The position numbers and the translations under genes are program-made. A stretch of DNA of 64,000 bases from Holothuria scabra (Eukaryota > Echinodermata > Holothuroidea > Aspidochirotida > Holothuriidae). Positions 47,736 to 60,457 of this stretch are shown here, piece after piece; positions within the stretch are counted from its first letter, which is position 1, and each line of letters opens with the position of its first letter. The stretch spans positions 25,295,648-25,359,647 of the forward strand of contig CM074189.1 in the NCBI GenBank assembly GCA_037179385.1, given 5' to 3'. The notes under the pieces are model-generated. The model saw only the letters and a list, made by a program, of their open reading frames with translations. It was not told the DNA's origin and made no database searches.

Positions 47736-49193
47736 ATTTGAGATCTGCAAGTTTTAATCTTTAAGCCGGACTTGATCATATTTGGAATTCCTAAAGCATC
47801 CCAACCAATATCTCGTCGGTTGAATACACAGATTTACGAAAGAGCATTAAAAAGTGAGTTTTAAAGCTTAAGTCTTTTTTAGTCAATGACAGAATAAGTT
47901 TGTTTGTTGTTATATGTAAAACCATTAATTTCATTAAAAGGTAGAACACTTGTTTGACAAACCAAACAACTTCCAGCTGAAATTTGTTATCTTTAGATCA
48001 AATAAACGTGTTTCTTTCAAATAGGCTCTTGTCTGAAATATTCATAGAAACATTCATGGGCATTTGCAGAAAAAATAAAAATGTGGAAGGGCAAAACAGT
48101 TGATAGAGCAAACATGGTGATTTTCTTTTTACTGCTACGAAAAACGTATCTAGTAGTGTTTGAGCTAATTTCAAAAATAGGGGTACGAGGACAATAAACC
48201 TGAAAACCTGAGAAAGGCAATGTATTGCCTCCAAAATGAAACGATGGGGGCGGGGGATTGCGCGCGCGAAGAGCCATGAAAACGTTTGGATTGAAATACA
48301 TAATAACTGAAAAAATTTAAATCTAAGAGTTTTTAATAGATGAAGTCAATGTTTTCTTCCAAAATGATGAAAGATCCGGGGAACTGAATTAAATATTTAT
48401 CTCATATGGGCAGACTTCTTCAACTGGGCGAAAAATTTGCTAGTGGAAGAAATTCTAGTCGGAATATCTTACTATACTATGTAGCGTAGACCCGTCATAC
48501 TTTGGCAAGAATCACCAAGACAAATTTTAGTCAAAATTGTAATTCAGAAAATGCTAAAAATGGCACTTCCTACACTGGCCTCAGTATTATTCTCCATTTT
48601 TTATTTTAAATTTTTTGGAAAGTGTACCTATTACCCAAACTTGCCAACGTTCATGAGAGCGTTGATTCCAAAATAAAGTAGGCATTCTACTCCCTCTCTT
48701 TATTTGACGAATGATGAAGTCAATAGGAGAGCTGCAATGTGTATGATTAAATATTGAACCCCAACTGTGGGGACGGGTCCTTTATAGTTTGACGCACCCC
48801 CCCCCCTAGAAAATTTTGGTCAAACTGCACCTTAATAAAAATGTTGATGTTGTTTTTATCTTAAACTTGGTTTTATACATGTTTATCTTCCAAGGCAGTA
48901 CAAAAGAGCGCCCTCCTTCTACCTACTTGCGGGCGCTCAAGAGAGTGTTGATTCTCTTCCCCCTTCCATACTGGGATATTTTTTAAGTTACTAGGAGGGA
49001 CGTATTGCGTTTGATTAAATATTGATGTTCCCGTAACGGCAAGACCCCCCTAAGTTTTTTATTTTCTTTCTAATGAAAACTCACGGAGTGTAAATTTCAC
49101 TTAATTTAGTCTGGTGTTGTCTTTTAAACACCAAATTTCTATTTCGCTAATGCATTTCCAAATTCTTGCTTCTTTCCCGTGGTTTTCGTTCAG

Positions 49194-49328
49194 TATATCT
49201 GGGGTTGAGATCACTGTTCCTAACCATGTCACCCCTCGTCCTTCCGGCCGGTCCTGGTGCCACTCTTGGAAATGAAGACGAAATAAACAGTGCCTTTATG
49301 GATTTAATCAGTCAATCAATGATGGACG
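49194..49328 (+). CDS. Weak exon candidate with a GoLoco-like peptide
   Basis: Acceptor GTTTTCGTTCAG, ATG at 49226, possible donor GACG|GTAGAG. The peptide MSPLVLPAGPGATLGNEDE then INSAFMDLISQSMMDG is less biased than its surroundings. FMDLIxxxMMDG is reminiscent of a GoLoco motif (FFDLIxxxQxxRMDDQR) but lacks the QxxR part. A G-rich run follows at once. Could be chance. Confidence 0.2.
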
Positions 49329-50043
49329 GTAGAGATTTTAAGGACGATGGTGGGGGCGGGGGGGGGGGGGGGAGTGTCACATTGATCTCCAGGTGAATGG
49401 GAGTATAATCATTCATTTTGAAAATAAATCATTTTAAATTTATGGATCTCGATTATAACGGAGATCTTTTGGAATCTTTCAAAGAAATTTTGGGTTTTAC
49501 AATGACAAATTTGTAGGAAATTTGGAATTTTATGGAGATTTTGGAAATCGCATAGTGATGGAAAGGTTTCACTTAATAATCTGGTGTCGGATATGATAAA
49601 TGTCCGATCTTTTTACTCTTCACAACCAGGGGACAACTTGCTACCTAAGTTTTTGTCGCTATATCACTGGCAGCAGAGACGCCAAAATATCAAAGTTGGC
49701 TGGGTGCAAACTGAGGGCAAAGGGTAATGCATGGGCAAAACTTTTCGGGCGCAGCACGAAGCCGAGTACAAAGCGCCAGTTCCTGGGTGGGGGACCCTTG
49801 ACACAAAATATGGGGACAAATGCCCCCTCTTGCCCCCGTAGCGCCGCCACTGGTCACTGGTAATTTACATGATTGCTGTCCTATACGACTATGAAGGAAA
49901 GTTTCAAGCTGATTGTATCCGTATAAATATTTGAACTTAGTGATAGGGCAAGAAACTCTAAAATAGTCGTTAGAGCTGTGTTCTCCGGGCCACTTCAAGA
50001 AGTCAACAAGAAGAAGAAAAATACAGCTCTCAGTCTACTTTGT

Positions 50044-51024
50044 CAGTGATTCTCAGCCTGGGGTTCACGGACCCCCAGGGCGTCGGTGAAGCTTGTTTGG
50101 GGATCCGCGGAGAGCAAACTAGGGGTCCTTGGGGAACTGTGGAAAAATAGGGGTCCCTAGGAAAATTAGGGGTCCGCAAAAGCTAAGGTGCTTTCAAAAA
50201 TTCATCCGGAAAATCGTGGGCCTAAAGTAAAATTATAATATACACCTCATACAGCAACCCGTAACCACTAGTAAGAGTTTTCGTGGCTTGAATAATTTTT
50301 TGCTAGTCATGATAGCTGATTAATTAACTCCCTTTGATTCATCAAACAATTTAAGTTAATACAAAATGTCATGCAATACAAGATCAGCATTTCCCAATAT
50401 TTGTCTAAAAAGGGGAAATTTCGGCGCGCTTGGCCAACGGCAAACTACATTCCTATACAGTGTGGTTCATACTTAAAAAAATCGGAGAGTCATTTGGGTG
50501 CTTGCTCCCTGGAAAATTGTTTAGACTAGCTACGCCACTGCCATAGCCCATAAAACACAACATGCATAGTGATGTAGTGAGAGTGTTTTGGTAACACATT
50601 GCAGTCTTGTATAATTACCCTGAAGCAATAACTAAGCTGAGATTGTGTAATGGATGGGCATGAATTTTAGACAGTTGTAAGAGTTACTCAAGGTACTAAG
50701 TAGATTAAGTGAGTTGGAACTTTTTGGGGTGAGAGGAGTGGGTCTTTAATGATACCAAATTTTATAACTGTTTGCATTGCACATACCTTCATGACGAGAT
50801 TACATTTCCACCAATATGCGTACACAGTGTAAATATAATTATGCAAAAACCTCTATTTTCAATTTAATTTCAATTGACTTTTCTAAAGACTTGAGTAAAA
50901 CTATCCGTTTTCCATAATTCGTATGTCGTGGCTCAATTAAGGGATTATCTTTGTCCAGGGGGTTTGCGCCAAAAATGTGGAGCATCGTAAGGGGTCCGGG
51001 GATAAAAACAGGTTGAGAACCTAG
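50044..51024. mobile_element. hAT-like element, non-autonomous, with nested MITE
   Basis: Left end CAGTGATTCTCAGCCTGGGG, right end CCCCGG...AGGTTGAGAACCTAG, inverted and of hAT type. Flanks TACTTTGT and TTCTGTGT (51025-51032) match at 6 of 8 positions. The subterminal region repeats GGGGTCC(C/G) at both ends (50090-50170, 50995). A TTAA-family MITE and a CTACGCCACTG motif lie inside. Confidence 0.65.
50545..50749. mobile_element. TTAA MITE family, copy C (nested)
   Basis: The interior ATAAAACACAACATGCA and CCCTGAAGCAATAA matches copies B and D, and the right end is TTTTTGGGGTGAGAGG...GGTCTTTAA. The left end is lost. It lies within the hAT-like element. Confidence 0.6.
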
Positions 51025-51434
51025 TTCTGTGTTGACGTTGTTAAATAAATCTGATGACGGTATGGAAGTAAATACTTGACAAACTTTTGTGTACACTCGT
51101 TCATTTTGAAAATAAATAGGATGCCCCTACTTTTTACAGAACTCTAATAAAGTAAAGACACAAAAGTATAATTTTCATAGATTCCGATTTTGGTTCATTG
51201 AATGAAATCATACTTTAATATAGTATAAAAATGTCCCGAATTGCTTCAAATTGCACCTTCATGTGTGCTAGAGACGTTCAGCAATCTTAGGATCAATACT
51301 TTCTTGCATTACGGTTAAGTCCATTATCTTCTAGTTATGAGAACACGGCCGTCTGAGCCTTTACTATAACAATCAAAAGTTTTCACTAGTTTGTAAACAT
51401 GCTAGATTTAAACTTTGCCTTGTCATTTTTGCAG

Positions 51435-51522
51435 AGAAAACCGTTGAGTTTCCTATTGGTTCTGAAAGCGGGATATTTTGGAAGAAGTAACTCAGAATGG
51501 CTCAACAATTATCAGCTGCTCC
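51435..51522 (+). CDS. Candidate first coding exon (ATG plus donor)
   Basis: Acceptor CATTTTTGCAG, ATG at 51497 with context CAGAATGGC, and a perfect donor CC|GTAAGT at 51523. It encodes only MAQQLSAA plus two bases of the next codon. The preceding 62 bases contain a stop (TAA) in this frame, so they would be 5'UTR. No downstream exon in the window has both a matching phase and a recognisable protein. Confidence 0.4.
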
Positions 51523-51763
51523 GTAAGTATCATCAGAAATTACAATGCAGTACCAAGCAATCAAATTAAATTGGATACTATATAGATCTACTTCAAATAT
51601 ACAAAAAATCATAAATGTACGAGTGGATTTCCATGTAGGACATTAAGACTCGGAGAGGTATTCTGGAAGCATTTAACTAGGTTCTTGTATGAAAGAGAAA
51701 AACATTTAAGACCATGTCCTTCAAACCCTGTAGCAATGCCATTTACCCTCCTCAAGATATCTC

Positions 51764-51828
51764 AAAAAAAAAAAAAAAAAAAAAAGCCCCCCCCCCCCCA
51801 AAAAAAAAGGAAAAAAAGAAAAGAAAAA
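51764..51828. repeat. Low-complexity A/C/A tract
   Basis: About A22, then GCCCCCCCCCCCC, then A8 and purine-rich sequence. Confidence 0.95.
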
Positions 51829-52249
51829 ATTTCCACTTTCTAACAAGGTAACAGGATTTTACTTAGAAGTTGGCATATTGCTTCAGATTCTTGTTGTTTT
51901 TCGTTTTAATTGAATGTCTTGTTTGTGCTTGACACTCCTTAAAAGTTTGGATGTCTTTTTCCGTAGATTAAGTATAACCATGCAACGCATGTACGGAATA
52001 GCAAACAATGTTGCTAAATGTTCCTAGTAGCAGCGTAATTGATGCAAATGTCAAATTGATATCACAGATGACATCACAGATTCCCCCAATGCAGTTTACT
52101 TGAAGTAAAATTGCAGGTCTTTTATGTTCTGAAAGCTAAATGTTATTGAGATGAAGTTTTCACCCCTGACAGAAAAGTTAGCTTTACATTTTAAATTCAA
52201 TATATTTTGTCACCCAAAGATGCTTTAAAGGCCAAAATACAAACCAACT

Positions 52250-52509
52250 TTAACCCTTTACCGTTGTTTGGGTCCTTCTGGACCCATACGGAGAGCGCGG
52301 CTGTCACCCATCTTTACTGTTTCACGCGGAGCTCGAAACTGCGAGTAGCTAACCGAAAATTCGGCCACAACAACGAGAGAGACAATAGCTTAAGGTCACG
52401 GGGTCAATAGCCTACGGAAGCTGATGCGTGGCGTGCTGTGTCCGCTTTTCCGCCTGACTCCCGAGACGCGCAAATATGCCCCGATTGGAGCACAACGGTA
52501 AAGGGTTAA
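52250..52509. mobile_element. piggyBac-like MITE, copy 2
   Basis: Reverse-complement copy of 42573-42833: TTAACCCTTTACCGTTGT on the left and ACAACGGTAAAGGGTTAA on the right. Here the 14-bp inverted ends are perfect. 260 bp. Confidence 0.88.
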
Positions 52510-53399
52510 ATATCTGGCCAAAAAAGAAGGCTAAATAAATTAACAGTTCACCTCACCGTTTTAGTCACATGCATAGGGAGCTCCTTTTGACGGAAGGTAG
52601 TCAGGCCATGGTTCATCCTGCGTAATAAATAGTTTTCTTTGGAAAGACCCGTCTTTATACTTTTGAAATGTTTAAAATATTTTAGGAATCCTATAGACAA
52701 AGGTGTGGGTAACTCCTTTTTTATTTTTGTATTTCTTTTACATTGGACGAGTCAGATGTGAGGAATGAAAAAATGATTTGGTCACTCTTAACCACCGACC
52801 TGCTATTTATTTTAAACGTGTAATTCTAAGCAATACAAATCTTAATTCACAAAAATTGTGCTGTGAACATAGTGATGTAGATCAGTATTAAGAAATGCAG
52901 ATCAAGCTTAAGCTAAGTGACTTCCCTATCCAAATGTCATTGTTTGTGTGCCCATCCGCATCCCTGTCCTGCTTCATGCGCCACTGTTTTGAAATGGACT
53001 TTTCCTTGAGAACACGTATGATTGCCCCCTATTTTGTCGTAAGTACGGACCGTAGGAATACTATGTATCTATTGAATAACTTAAATATTTGTTATTTGCA
53101 CCCCATAATTGAAGGGTTATTTTACATTTTCGTATAGCGCCCTCTACTTCACTTTCTGTTTCTTGCTTGTTGTAAGGCGGCGAAATTGAAATTGCACTGG
53201 TCATCGTCCGCGTCTAAAATAATCGTCAAGAATTGTCACTATCTTATGAACTGAAACCACCTGGCCCAGGGCCTACGTCCACGTTCAAGCCATGATGATC
53301 GATAACCACGGCGACTGGAGAGAAATTTTTGGAACGAACGTCACATGAAGGACAAGGTGATTCTGATGCCAATGGTGTTTGTATTTGTAACGTTAACGT

Positions 53400-53475
53400 A
53401 GGCCCAACATTAACTTAATCTAGGCCTAGGCCTAAGCCTAACGTTAGGCCTAAAGTTAGGCCTAGGCTACACTGT
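53400..53475. repeat. AGGCCTA-rich cluster
   Basis: Overlapping copies of TAGGCCTA / CCTAGGC / AGCCTAACGTTAGG. A similar cluster lies at 55290-55365, in the same style, on the far side of the 54041-55270 element. Confidence 0.7.
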
Positions 53476-53657
53476 TAGTGTTAGTGTGAACGTTTATTGT
53501 GGTGTACACAAGACATGATATAAATTATTAGCCTAGCCTAACTAGCACTCTTCTTCTTCTTCTTTTTCTTCAATAAAGGTGACACATCCAAAGGACATTC
53601 TTTCACCACGCATGCGTCGAGAGGCTAAATATGCCCAGTAATATATGTAATAGCCTA

Positions 53658-53988
53658 CACTGTAAAAAAAAACCTCATAATTTAAGTAAAAACTCTTAAA
53701 TTAATGGTGTCATTTCAAGAGGTCAAGGTACTTGAATTTAGTGTTTAACTTCTTAGAATAAGTGCTATTTCTCTTAAATCAAGGGAAAAACTCTTAAATT
53801 AATGGTGTCATTTCAAGAGGAATAAGGCACTTAAATTTAGTGACACTTAATTGCAGTATTTTTCAACTGAATTTAAGAAGCAAATCTGGCAAAACAGGCA
53901 ACATTGGTGAAACAGGCAACACTGTCACTGGATTCAAGAGGGGCTGAAATTCCAAGCTCTAGATTGAAGAGCAGTTTTTTTTACAGTG
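53658..53988. mobile_element. CACTGTAAAA-type MITE
   Basis: CACTGTAAAAAAAAA at the left, TTTTTTTTACAGTG at the right, flanked by TA on both sides. 331 bp. The interior has a 98-bp tandem duplication (ACTCTTAAATTAATGGTGTC at 53692 and 53790). Ends are typical of EnSpm/CACTA-like or similar non-autonomous elements. Confidence 0.75.
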
Positions 53989-54040
53989 TAGGGTCCAGGG
54001 TTGTGTGTTAGCTCCTCGCACATGTGTTGTGAGAGGAATG

Positions 54041-55270
54041 AGCCTAGGGTAGAGGCACCAGTATTCAACCCCTAAGGTATACCTGTATTAATTCACCATT
54101 TTTCAGTGAACTAAGGCTCCATTCTACATAAGATTATACCAAAGGTCAAAATAACTTCTCTGCTTAGGCCTATGCCTAATTGCCATCCACTTCTGTGAAA
54201 CTGATTTGCAGATAATACCTTTTGGAGATATTTGTATGCAAGAATTTGGGGAATGTTTTTGAAAACAGCTATTCTTAAAAGGTCATGTTATTAGGCAAGA
54301 TGGTTAAATTAGGGAAGCCGCACAGCCTGTGACGTCATACCATACTTAGTGCGGATTTCTGTTTGACGACACAATTAGTGTACAAAGATCGTAACTTTTG
54401 CTGAGAATAATCATGATGAAATGAACATCAAATTATCATCAAAGCAATGTAATTTTCTGTTATCCATTTAAAAAGAGACTGGTTTAAGAAATAGTGAAAT
54501 GTCAAGGCTAATATTTCATCATTGTAGCAATTTATAAACAAATTTTAGAACCACAGTGAAATTACGGAAAATTTGGAGGGAAATTTGAAGAGGGTTGAAT
54601 ACTAGTGCCGCAGTCTTTATCTGCTAGGCCTACAGTACCCAGTATTCAACCCCCTGGTACATTTATGGAACCAAAGATGTTGTGAATGAAATCCAGTAGG
54701 ATTTTCTGGTCATTTCTCAAAGAAGTCACTAATGTTTAGTTATTTACCATGTAGTTCTGTAAAAATATTCTGGGTTTTTTAGAAAATATTGTAGAATCAA
54801 TAGTTTTGCACTGAAATGTGTGTTATTTGCCCCTACTGACCTAATAAAAGCAAACAGACATAACAGCAAGGTGAAATTTCCCTCAAAACTGCATCAAAAA
54901 GTTGTACAAGAATCAAATACTGAACAAAAGTAATGAAGGTAGTTTATATTTTCATCCTGTTAACATTTTATTTAAATTGTACTTTATTAAATAATTTTTT
55001 GGGGTATAATGATCTGGGGGTTGAATACTGGACCCAAAATTGAATACTAGTGACAGGGGGTTGAATACTGGGTAGGCAAATCCAAACTTTTATGGTGAGC
55101 TATTTCTGAGAGAAATAACTAGGCTAAATCCAATATTTTTCTATGGTAACATGTTAGCCATCATAATATCTAACAAACACATTTAGAGCTATATGATTCC
55201 ACTTTATCTGGTAGGAAAATTTTCAAGAAATTCCTTAAAGGGTTGAATACTGGTTCCTCTACCCTAGGCT
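54041..55270. mobile_element. 1.23-kb DNA element with 35-bp inverted ends
   Basis: Left end AGCCTAGGGTAGAGGCACCA then GTATTCAACCCCT; the right end is its inverse (GGGTTGAATACTGGTTCC then TCTACCCTAGGCT) with two or three mismatches. ATG flanks it on both sides (54038-54040, 55271-55273), a possible 3-bp duplication. The word GTTGAATACT(G/A) recurs inside at least four more times, in both orientations (54593, 54649, 55020, 55039, 55060), like subterminal transposase sites. No transposase reading frame. Confidence 0.75.
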
Positions 55271-55389
55271 ATGTAACGAACACACAACTCTGTTGGAGGG
55301 CTAGGCCTAAGCCTAACCTAGCCTAGGCTGCATGTACATGTTATTGTTAGGCCTAAAGTTACTTACTATTAAGCTTACTATAAGTTGAA

Positions 55390-55587
55390 CTAGCCCTCTA
55401 ACAGGGCGGTACGTAGGTTTGTGACATGGTCTAGGCTCATTCCACTCACTGTCACAACACAGCCCTTGCGCGGATGACGTTCACAAATGTAGTCACAAGC
55501 CCAGGACGCCCACAGAACGTCATCTCTTGTGTCCCCAAGTAACAAAATATTCTCATCAAACTTCACACAGATGATCTCTGACACCAC
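55390..55587 (-). repeat. Dispersed repeat segment with an open frame
   Basis: The minus strand is open (SEIICVKFDENILLLGDTRD then DVLWASWACDYIC...), but the segment TTTGTGAACGTCATCCGCGC-AAGGGCTGTGTTGTGA is paralogous to 56420-56480 and to the flanks of the element at 54041 (54000-54040). It is therefore a repeat, possibly derived from a gene. No domain recognised. Confidence 0.45.
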
Positions 55588-56044
55588 ATTTACAGTACCT
55601 TTTGGCTAAAGATGTTCACAAAGTTTTGTCAAAAAATGGCCAAATTTTCACTGCCCATTTTGACTGTAGCAGTTACTGTAGTCAATGGGTCATATATTTG
55701 AGTTCTCAACAACTGTTCTCAGTAGAAGCCAAAGGTAACGAGGGCAAAACGGGATACTTTATTGGTGTAACTGTCTTCATATTACAGTACTATCTTTCAT
55801 TCAGTAACAATAAGAAGTGAATGTTATTTGAAATGCCATGTAGACTACAGTATAAGCCTCTGTCACTTAGCAAACTGCATTCCAATCCAATATACACCAA
55901 AAGAAAATGGCCACTACCGTACTTGTGCAGAAGACGACATGACGCAACAAAATTTTTTTTTATATCTTGTTCCAAATGATCCCTTTTTGCTATTATGTTG
56001 GTGAGATTTCAACCATCACACATTTTTCGTTCATTGTATGATAC

Positions 56045-56352
56045 TTAAAGGGCCAAACCTCTCACCCCAAACTACAATTTTGGTACCTGGGTACCAAAAT
56101 TCTCAATTGACTGAGCTCTTTGATTGACAGCTAATTCAAACAATGCAGAGTGCCAAAGCTTTAATATATTACACAGCATGAATGGTACTGAGGGTTTTTT
56201 GATTAAATAAATTGTGTTTTTCTATACCCACCCTGAAGCAATAAACTGCAGATTGTGTCTGGATGAGGGTGAATTTCAGACAATTGTGGGAGGGGTTTCA
56301 GTATAGGTTAGGAGAATTGGTACTGTTTGGGGTGAGAGAACTGGGCCTTTAA
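56045..56352. mobile_element. TTAA MITE family, copy D (most complete)
   Basis: TTAAAGGGCCAAACCTCTCA then CCCCAAAC at the left, GTTTGGGGTGAGAGAACTGG then GCCTTTAA at the right. 308 bp including the TTAA at both ends. The inverted ends are about 28 bp with a few mismatches. The interior includes CCCTGAAGCAATAAACTGCA. Within it, TTTTGGTACC/GGTACCAAAA forms an extra small palindrome (56080-56100). Confidence 0.8.
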
Positions 56353-56409
56353 ACTTGTAAAAGTATTAAACCAGGTCAGTAATTTCATATTTTCAAATTC
56401 GTGCATCCT

Positions 56410-56525
56410 TGTAAGTGACTAGGTTTGTGAACGTTATCCATGCAAGGGCTCTGTTGTGAGAGGAATGGGCCTAGGGCCTAGGCCATTAACGAACAGACAG
56501 CCCTGTTTGTGGGCTAAAGTTGAAC
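56410..56525 (+). repeat. Dispersed repeat copy resembling an empty insertion site
   Basis: TTGTGAGAGGAATGGGCCTA then GGGCCTAGGCCATTAACG aligns with the left flank (TTGTGAGAGGAATG) and right flank (ATGTAACGAACACACA) of the 54041-55270 element, without the 1.2-kb insert. Confidence 0.6.
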
Positions 56526-56999
56526 CAACTTTCAGCGTAACAAGACTGTAGGTCTACAGTACTAGGCTAATTGGGTTTCTGTACCCTGAAGTGACATAAT
56601 AGGGGTATACTGAATTCACAACTTTAAATGAGGGCACTAAAACATATAGTTTTCAGAAAATAGGCTAGTTTTTTAGGAACTTACAGTAAGCAAGATTTGT
56701 ATTCCACTGTGCACCAAAGAGCTGTCTCACTTTAAGATTTTAACAGGATATGTTAGTGCAGATGCCCACTCCACAGGCTGGCAAGCTTGACTGCACCTCA
56801 TCATACTGTGGAGAGAAGTGAAAGGTTAGTGCTGTGGAAGAAAGAAAAGCATTGGTAGTACTGGGACCCAAGTCCTTGACCCTAGGGGTATACTGTAGCA
56901 TCATGACCAGTGCCTGCCTAGTATAAGCACCGTTGCTGGTGGATATACTGTACATACAGTACCGTCTATATTATGACTTCACTTGCTGAAAAATCAGGA

Positions 57000-59920
57000 A
57001 ACTCTGACCAGACCCCACAAAGGGGAGGTCAGCTGGTCAGGTGTAATGAAATCCTCTTTATCTTTTCATCTATTTGTTGTAAGAGACCATTTTCACGTCT
57101 GGAATACTGTAGCACTTGACCCCTGGCCTGTGAGGAACTTTCTCCAGTTGATTTCACAGCCTAAAATTCCCAATAATACAGCAGATAAAATGGAAGCTAC
57201 TGCAAATGTGCGTGATGCTAGATGCATTTAAGCAATGGGGTAGGGAAAACAAGGCAATGAGCCACAACATGGAAAAAGACTGTGGACGGCTTGACTTGAA
57301 CCAATACTGTAGGTTGGAAATGGGGCCTTACTACATAAAACTCTGTCTAACCAACTAAGACACTAACTACAGTAACTACTGTAACTATTACACAGCAGAT
57401 TTATAAGCTACTGAAATATCCAGTAAATGCAGAGTTTAATCTTTTGTTTAGATTATAATCCAGGGAAAATGGGAGGGGGGTTTCCAGCAGGGTGGGGGTT
57501 TCCAGCACCCTGGTTACAGTTAGTTCAGTGCACTGTGAACCTACAGTAAGGCTTCGAGTTTACGTGCATGAAATCAAGTGCAAGTATTGTCGTTAATTTG
57601 GTTTTCTTTCATTTGGTGTGCAAATATTGCAGATTTACAGTATGCTCATTTATGATGAAAAATCCAGAAGTGTGGGTTACCTACAGTACATCACATTTAT
57701 TGAACTTTGGGCCTCTTACTGTAACTTCAGAGATAAGAAAATCACTATTTTCATACATACAGAACTAAAGTGAATTTCTTCATCTGTGAATTTCATCCCA
57801 AGGTAACTAAACTTCAAAAATTTATATTGGCAATAACTTTTCATCTAAAATTCTTAACTGCTGTGGTGTTGTGCCTACTTTCTGGGGTTGGAGTGCAGGG
57901 TGCTGAAAACACCCTCACCAAAATGGAGGTGTTTCAGCACCCTTGTGCTATTTTAAGGTGCTATTATTGTCACTTAAAAAAATTCAATGATTAATTGTGA
58001 AATCATGTACTATTATGACCTTTGCCTTTGAAAAAAGCCATTTTTCATTTCTTTTGACAACATTAATAATGATTATTTTAGATTACTGTAAGGCTAAGAT
58101 ATGACACTGGGTTACAAAAGCCTGACATGCAGGGGGAAAATTGAAAATCCCCAAATCACACTTTTGAATATTATTTTACAGGACATTATAAATGAAGTCC
58201 AAATTTTAACTAAATTAGTTGAAGGATAAAAAAGTATCAGGAAGTTGACATGTGGTGCTAAAATAAACTATGTGACAGTTAATGTAGGTAACTTGGTGTC
58301 CAAAGTTGTGTATGGATTAATTATTCTTTCTTGGCCATAATTGGGTGAAGGATGTGAATTTTAACTTTTCAGAATATATCTGCTCAATGAGGAAACTAAA
58401 TACGTTCATTTTAGATTACTTTTACAAAGGAACAATATAGATAGTTTCATTGGACACTGTTGCATAGTTGCAAATAAAGATAAAATGCTGTTCCACTAGC
58501 ACAAGAAGGGAATTTCGGGGCTTGTTACATTTTATTTGTTTTAATTTTGTTAGCAAAGGATTTCTGATTTTGCAAAAATCAGCATTCCTGCTTTTTTTTC
58601 CCAGAGTCAAACTGCATTTTTTTTCAACGTACAGTACTGTACATATGTTAACAAAAGTTACCAAAGATCAGACACATCTCTTTAAGTTGTGAATTTTAAT
58701 TTTGTTTAAATTGCAAAGAGTTAGCAACATGTCTACTGGATGAAACACATCAAAAGAATCAGGATAGGTTGGTTTTACTAGAAGTTTCCAATGGTTAACT
58801 CAGTGGTGTTTAATGGATGTAACAGTGTCTAACAAGTGGATACCAAACATTGATTGCTGTAGACCAGGCTGTGTCATGAGATTTTGAAAATTTTGGAAAT
58901 CCTCATAGTTTATCATCACTACCTACTGCATCCTTACCTTCTCCTGTAAAATCATCATTTCATGCTACAGTATTGAAGAGTGACAAAATGGTCACCTGCA
59001 ATCAGTATTTAACACATGTAACAGAGTGGACACCAGACAGAAAACACTATTTGAACAAGCTCACAAATTATCATTATCAAATTAGGGGTCACACTGTTCA
59101 CAGTGCACCAGGTGTCTGTTTAATGGTATGTCACTTTGAAGAAAATTCAACCCCCCCCCCCATTTAACGGACGTAGGGCCAGTGGACACCAAGAGTTAAT
59201 CCATGAACTGTTATTGATAATTTTTTTAAGTCATTGAGCATATACTATACTGTATTCATGAATTGTGTGAGTCAATTTGAAGGAGTACTCTTCAAAAAAA
59301 AAAAGATAAATATGAGGACACATCAATACTGTATTTAAGATAGGCAAAAGTGTGAGTTTTCTGCAGCACTCATTTTTATGTCACATTTTGGTGTCCTAAA
59401 TAACATACTTACATTTTTGGCGGAAAAACTGTAATTACTTTGCACACATGTACAAATTGTGTGGTCAAATAATTATCTCTGTTATGTATTACGATACTGT
59501 TAAACAGAATGAAAAAGGAAACTGATATGAATGATTGTCCCTTTAAAAAAACAGCAGTGTATGGTTTATTCAAAACTTAGCTCTCCAGTGTACAGTATCT
59601 TTATATATTACTGACTAAGGACAATAAAATAGGCCTAAGGGATTTTACAGCACTGGTTAAGCCATTTATTTAATTCTCTTGCGATATCTTATCTTGACAA
59701 AATTTGGGTTGATATTGTCGGCATAAAAATATATCTAGAGGATATTTCGATTATTGTGACAGCCCGAACTATTGGCCTGATATGCAATTAGTACTTGTTT
59801 TATGAATCCCACAGTTTGTCTAAAACATCTAAGAAAGGCTTTTGCAAAAACTTTTGTTGGAAAGTTTGGTTGGAGGAAACATTGTGAGATTATTTTTTTG
59901 CATGCTTTCATATGATTTCA
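57000..59920. other. No gene recognised
   Basis: Contains only the TACTGTA words and a GGGTTTCCAGCA duplication (57479-57510). Confidence 0.35.
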
Positions 59921-59921
59921 G

Positions 59922-60060
59922 ATTTTGCAAACCAGCTGCAATTGCATCCAGAGCATTATCAGAATGATGTCGTCATTGTAGAACTCTGGGAGATTGTGAA
60001 GAAACCCTCCTGCATGAAGAAAAGAGTAATATACTGTACAATGGGTGGACTTACAGAGCT
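59922..60060 (+). CDS. Exon candidate, unknown protein
   Basis: Acceptor CATATGATTTCAG and donor GAGCT|GTAAGG. In one phase the 139 nt are open: FANQLQLHPEHYQNDVVIVE then LWEIVKKPS...MGGLTE. The peptide is well mixed and begins with a plausible amphipathic helix, but I recognise no family. Phase does not match the exon ending at 51522, so they are not directly joined. Confidence 0.4.
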
Positions 60061-60457
60061 GTAAGGCTAGCCATTTTTATTTCTTTAACCTGTGCTATGT
60101 TTTGTGAGGGGTAGTAATGCTGATTTTGACTCTGGTGAGTGTACCGTACTGCAATGTGATGACTCTAACTGTCAATTTACTGTCTAAGCGAGAAATGTTG
60201 ATTGGTCTTTTAACAAAGAGTTGCAGACCATGTACTGTAAGTTAATGTTTGTTGTATGGAGCAGCATATAAGCCAGCAAATTTGATAACAAAAGTGTTGC
60301 CTTTAAGAAGTGTAAGATGGACTTGATAAACCTTTTTGTGTCAAATAAAGCAAATAATCTTCACACATGAGCAGTTTCAGTCTTTGAAAAAGTCGGAAGG
60401 GCCTTGCATGTTGGCTACTGCATTTATTTAGCCTGTGACATGTTAAGTAATTTGGAA

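Noticed and set aside
47441..47779. 112-codon minus-strand frame across a duplication
   Set aside because: The 88-bp unit is not a multiple of three, so the two copies are read in different frames.
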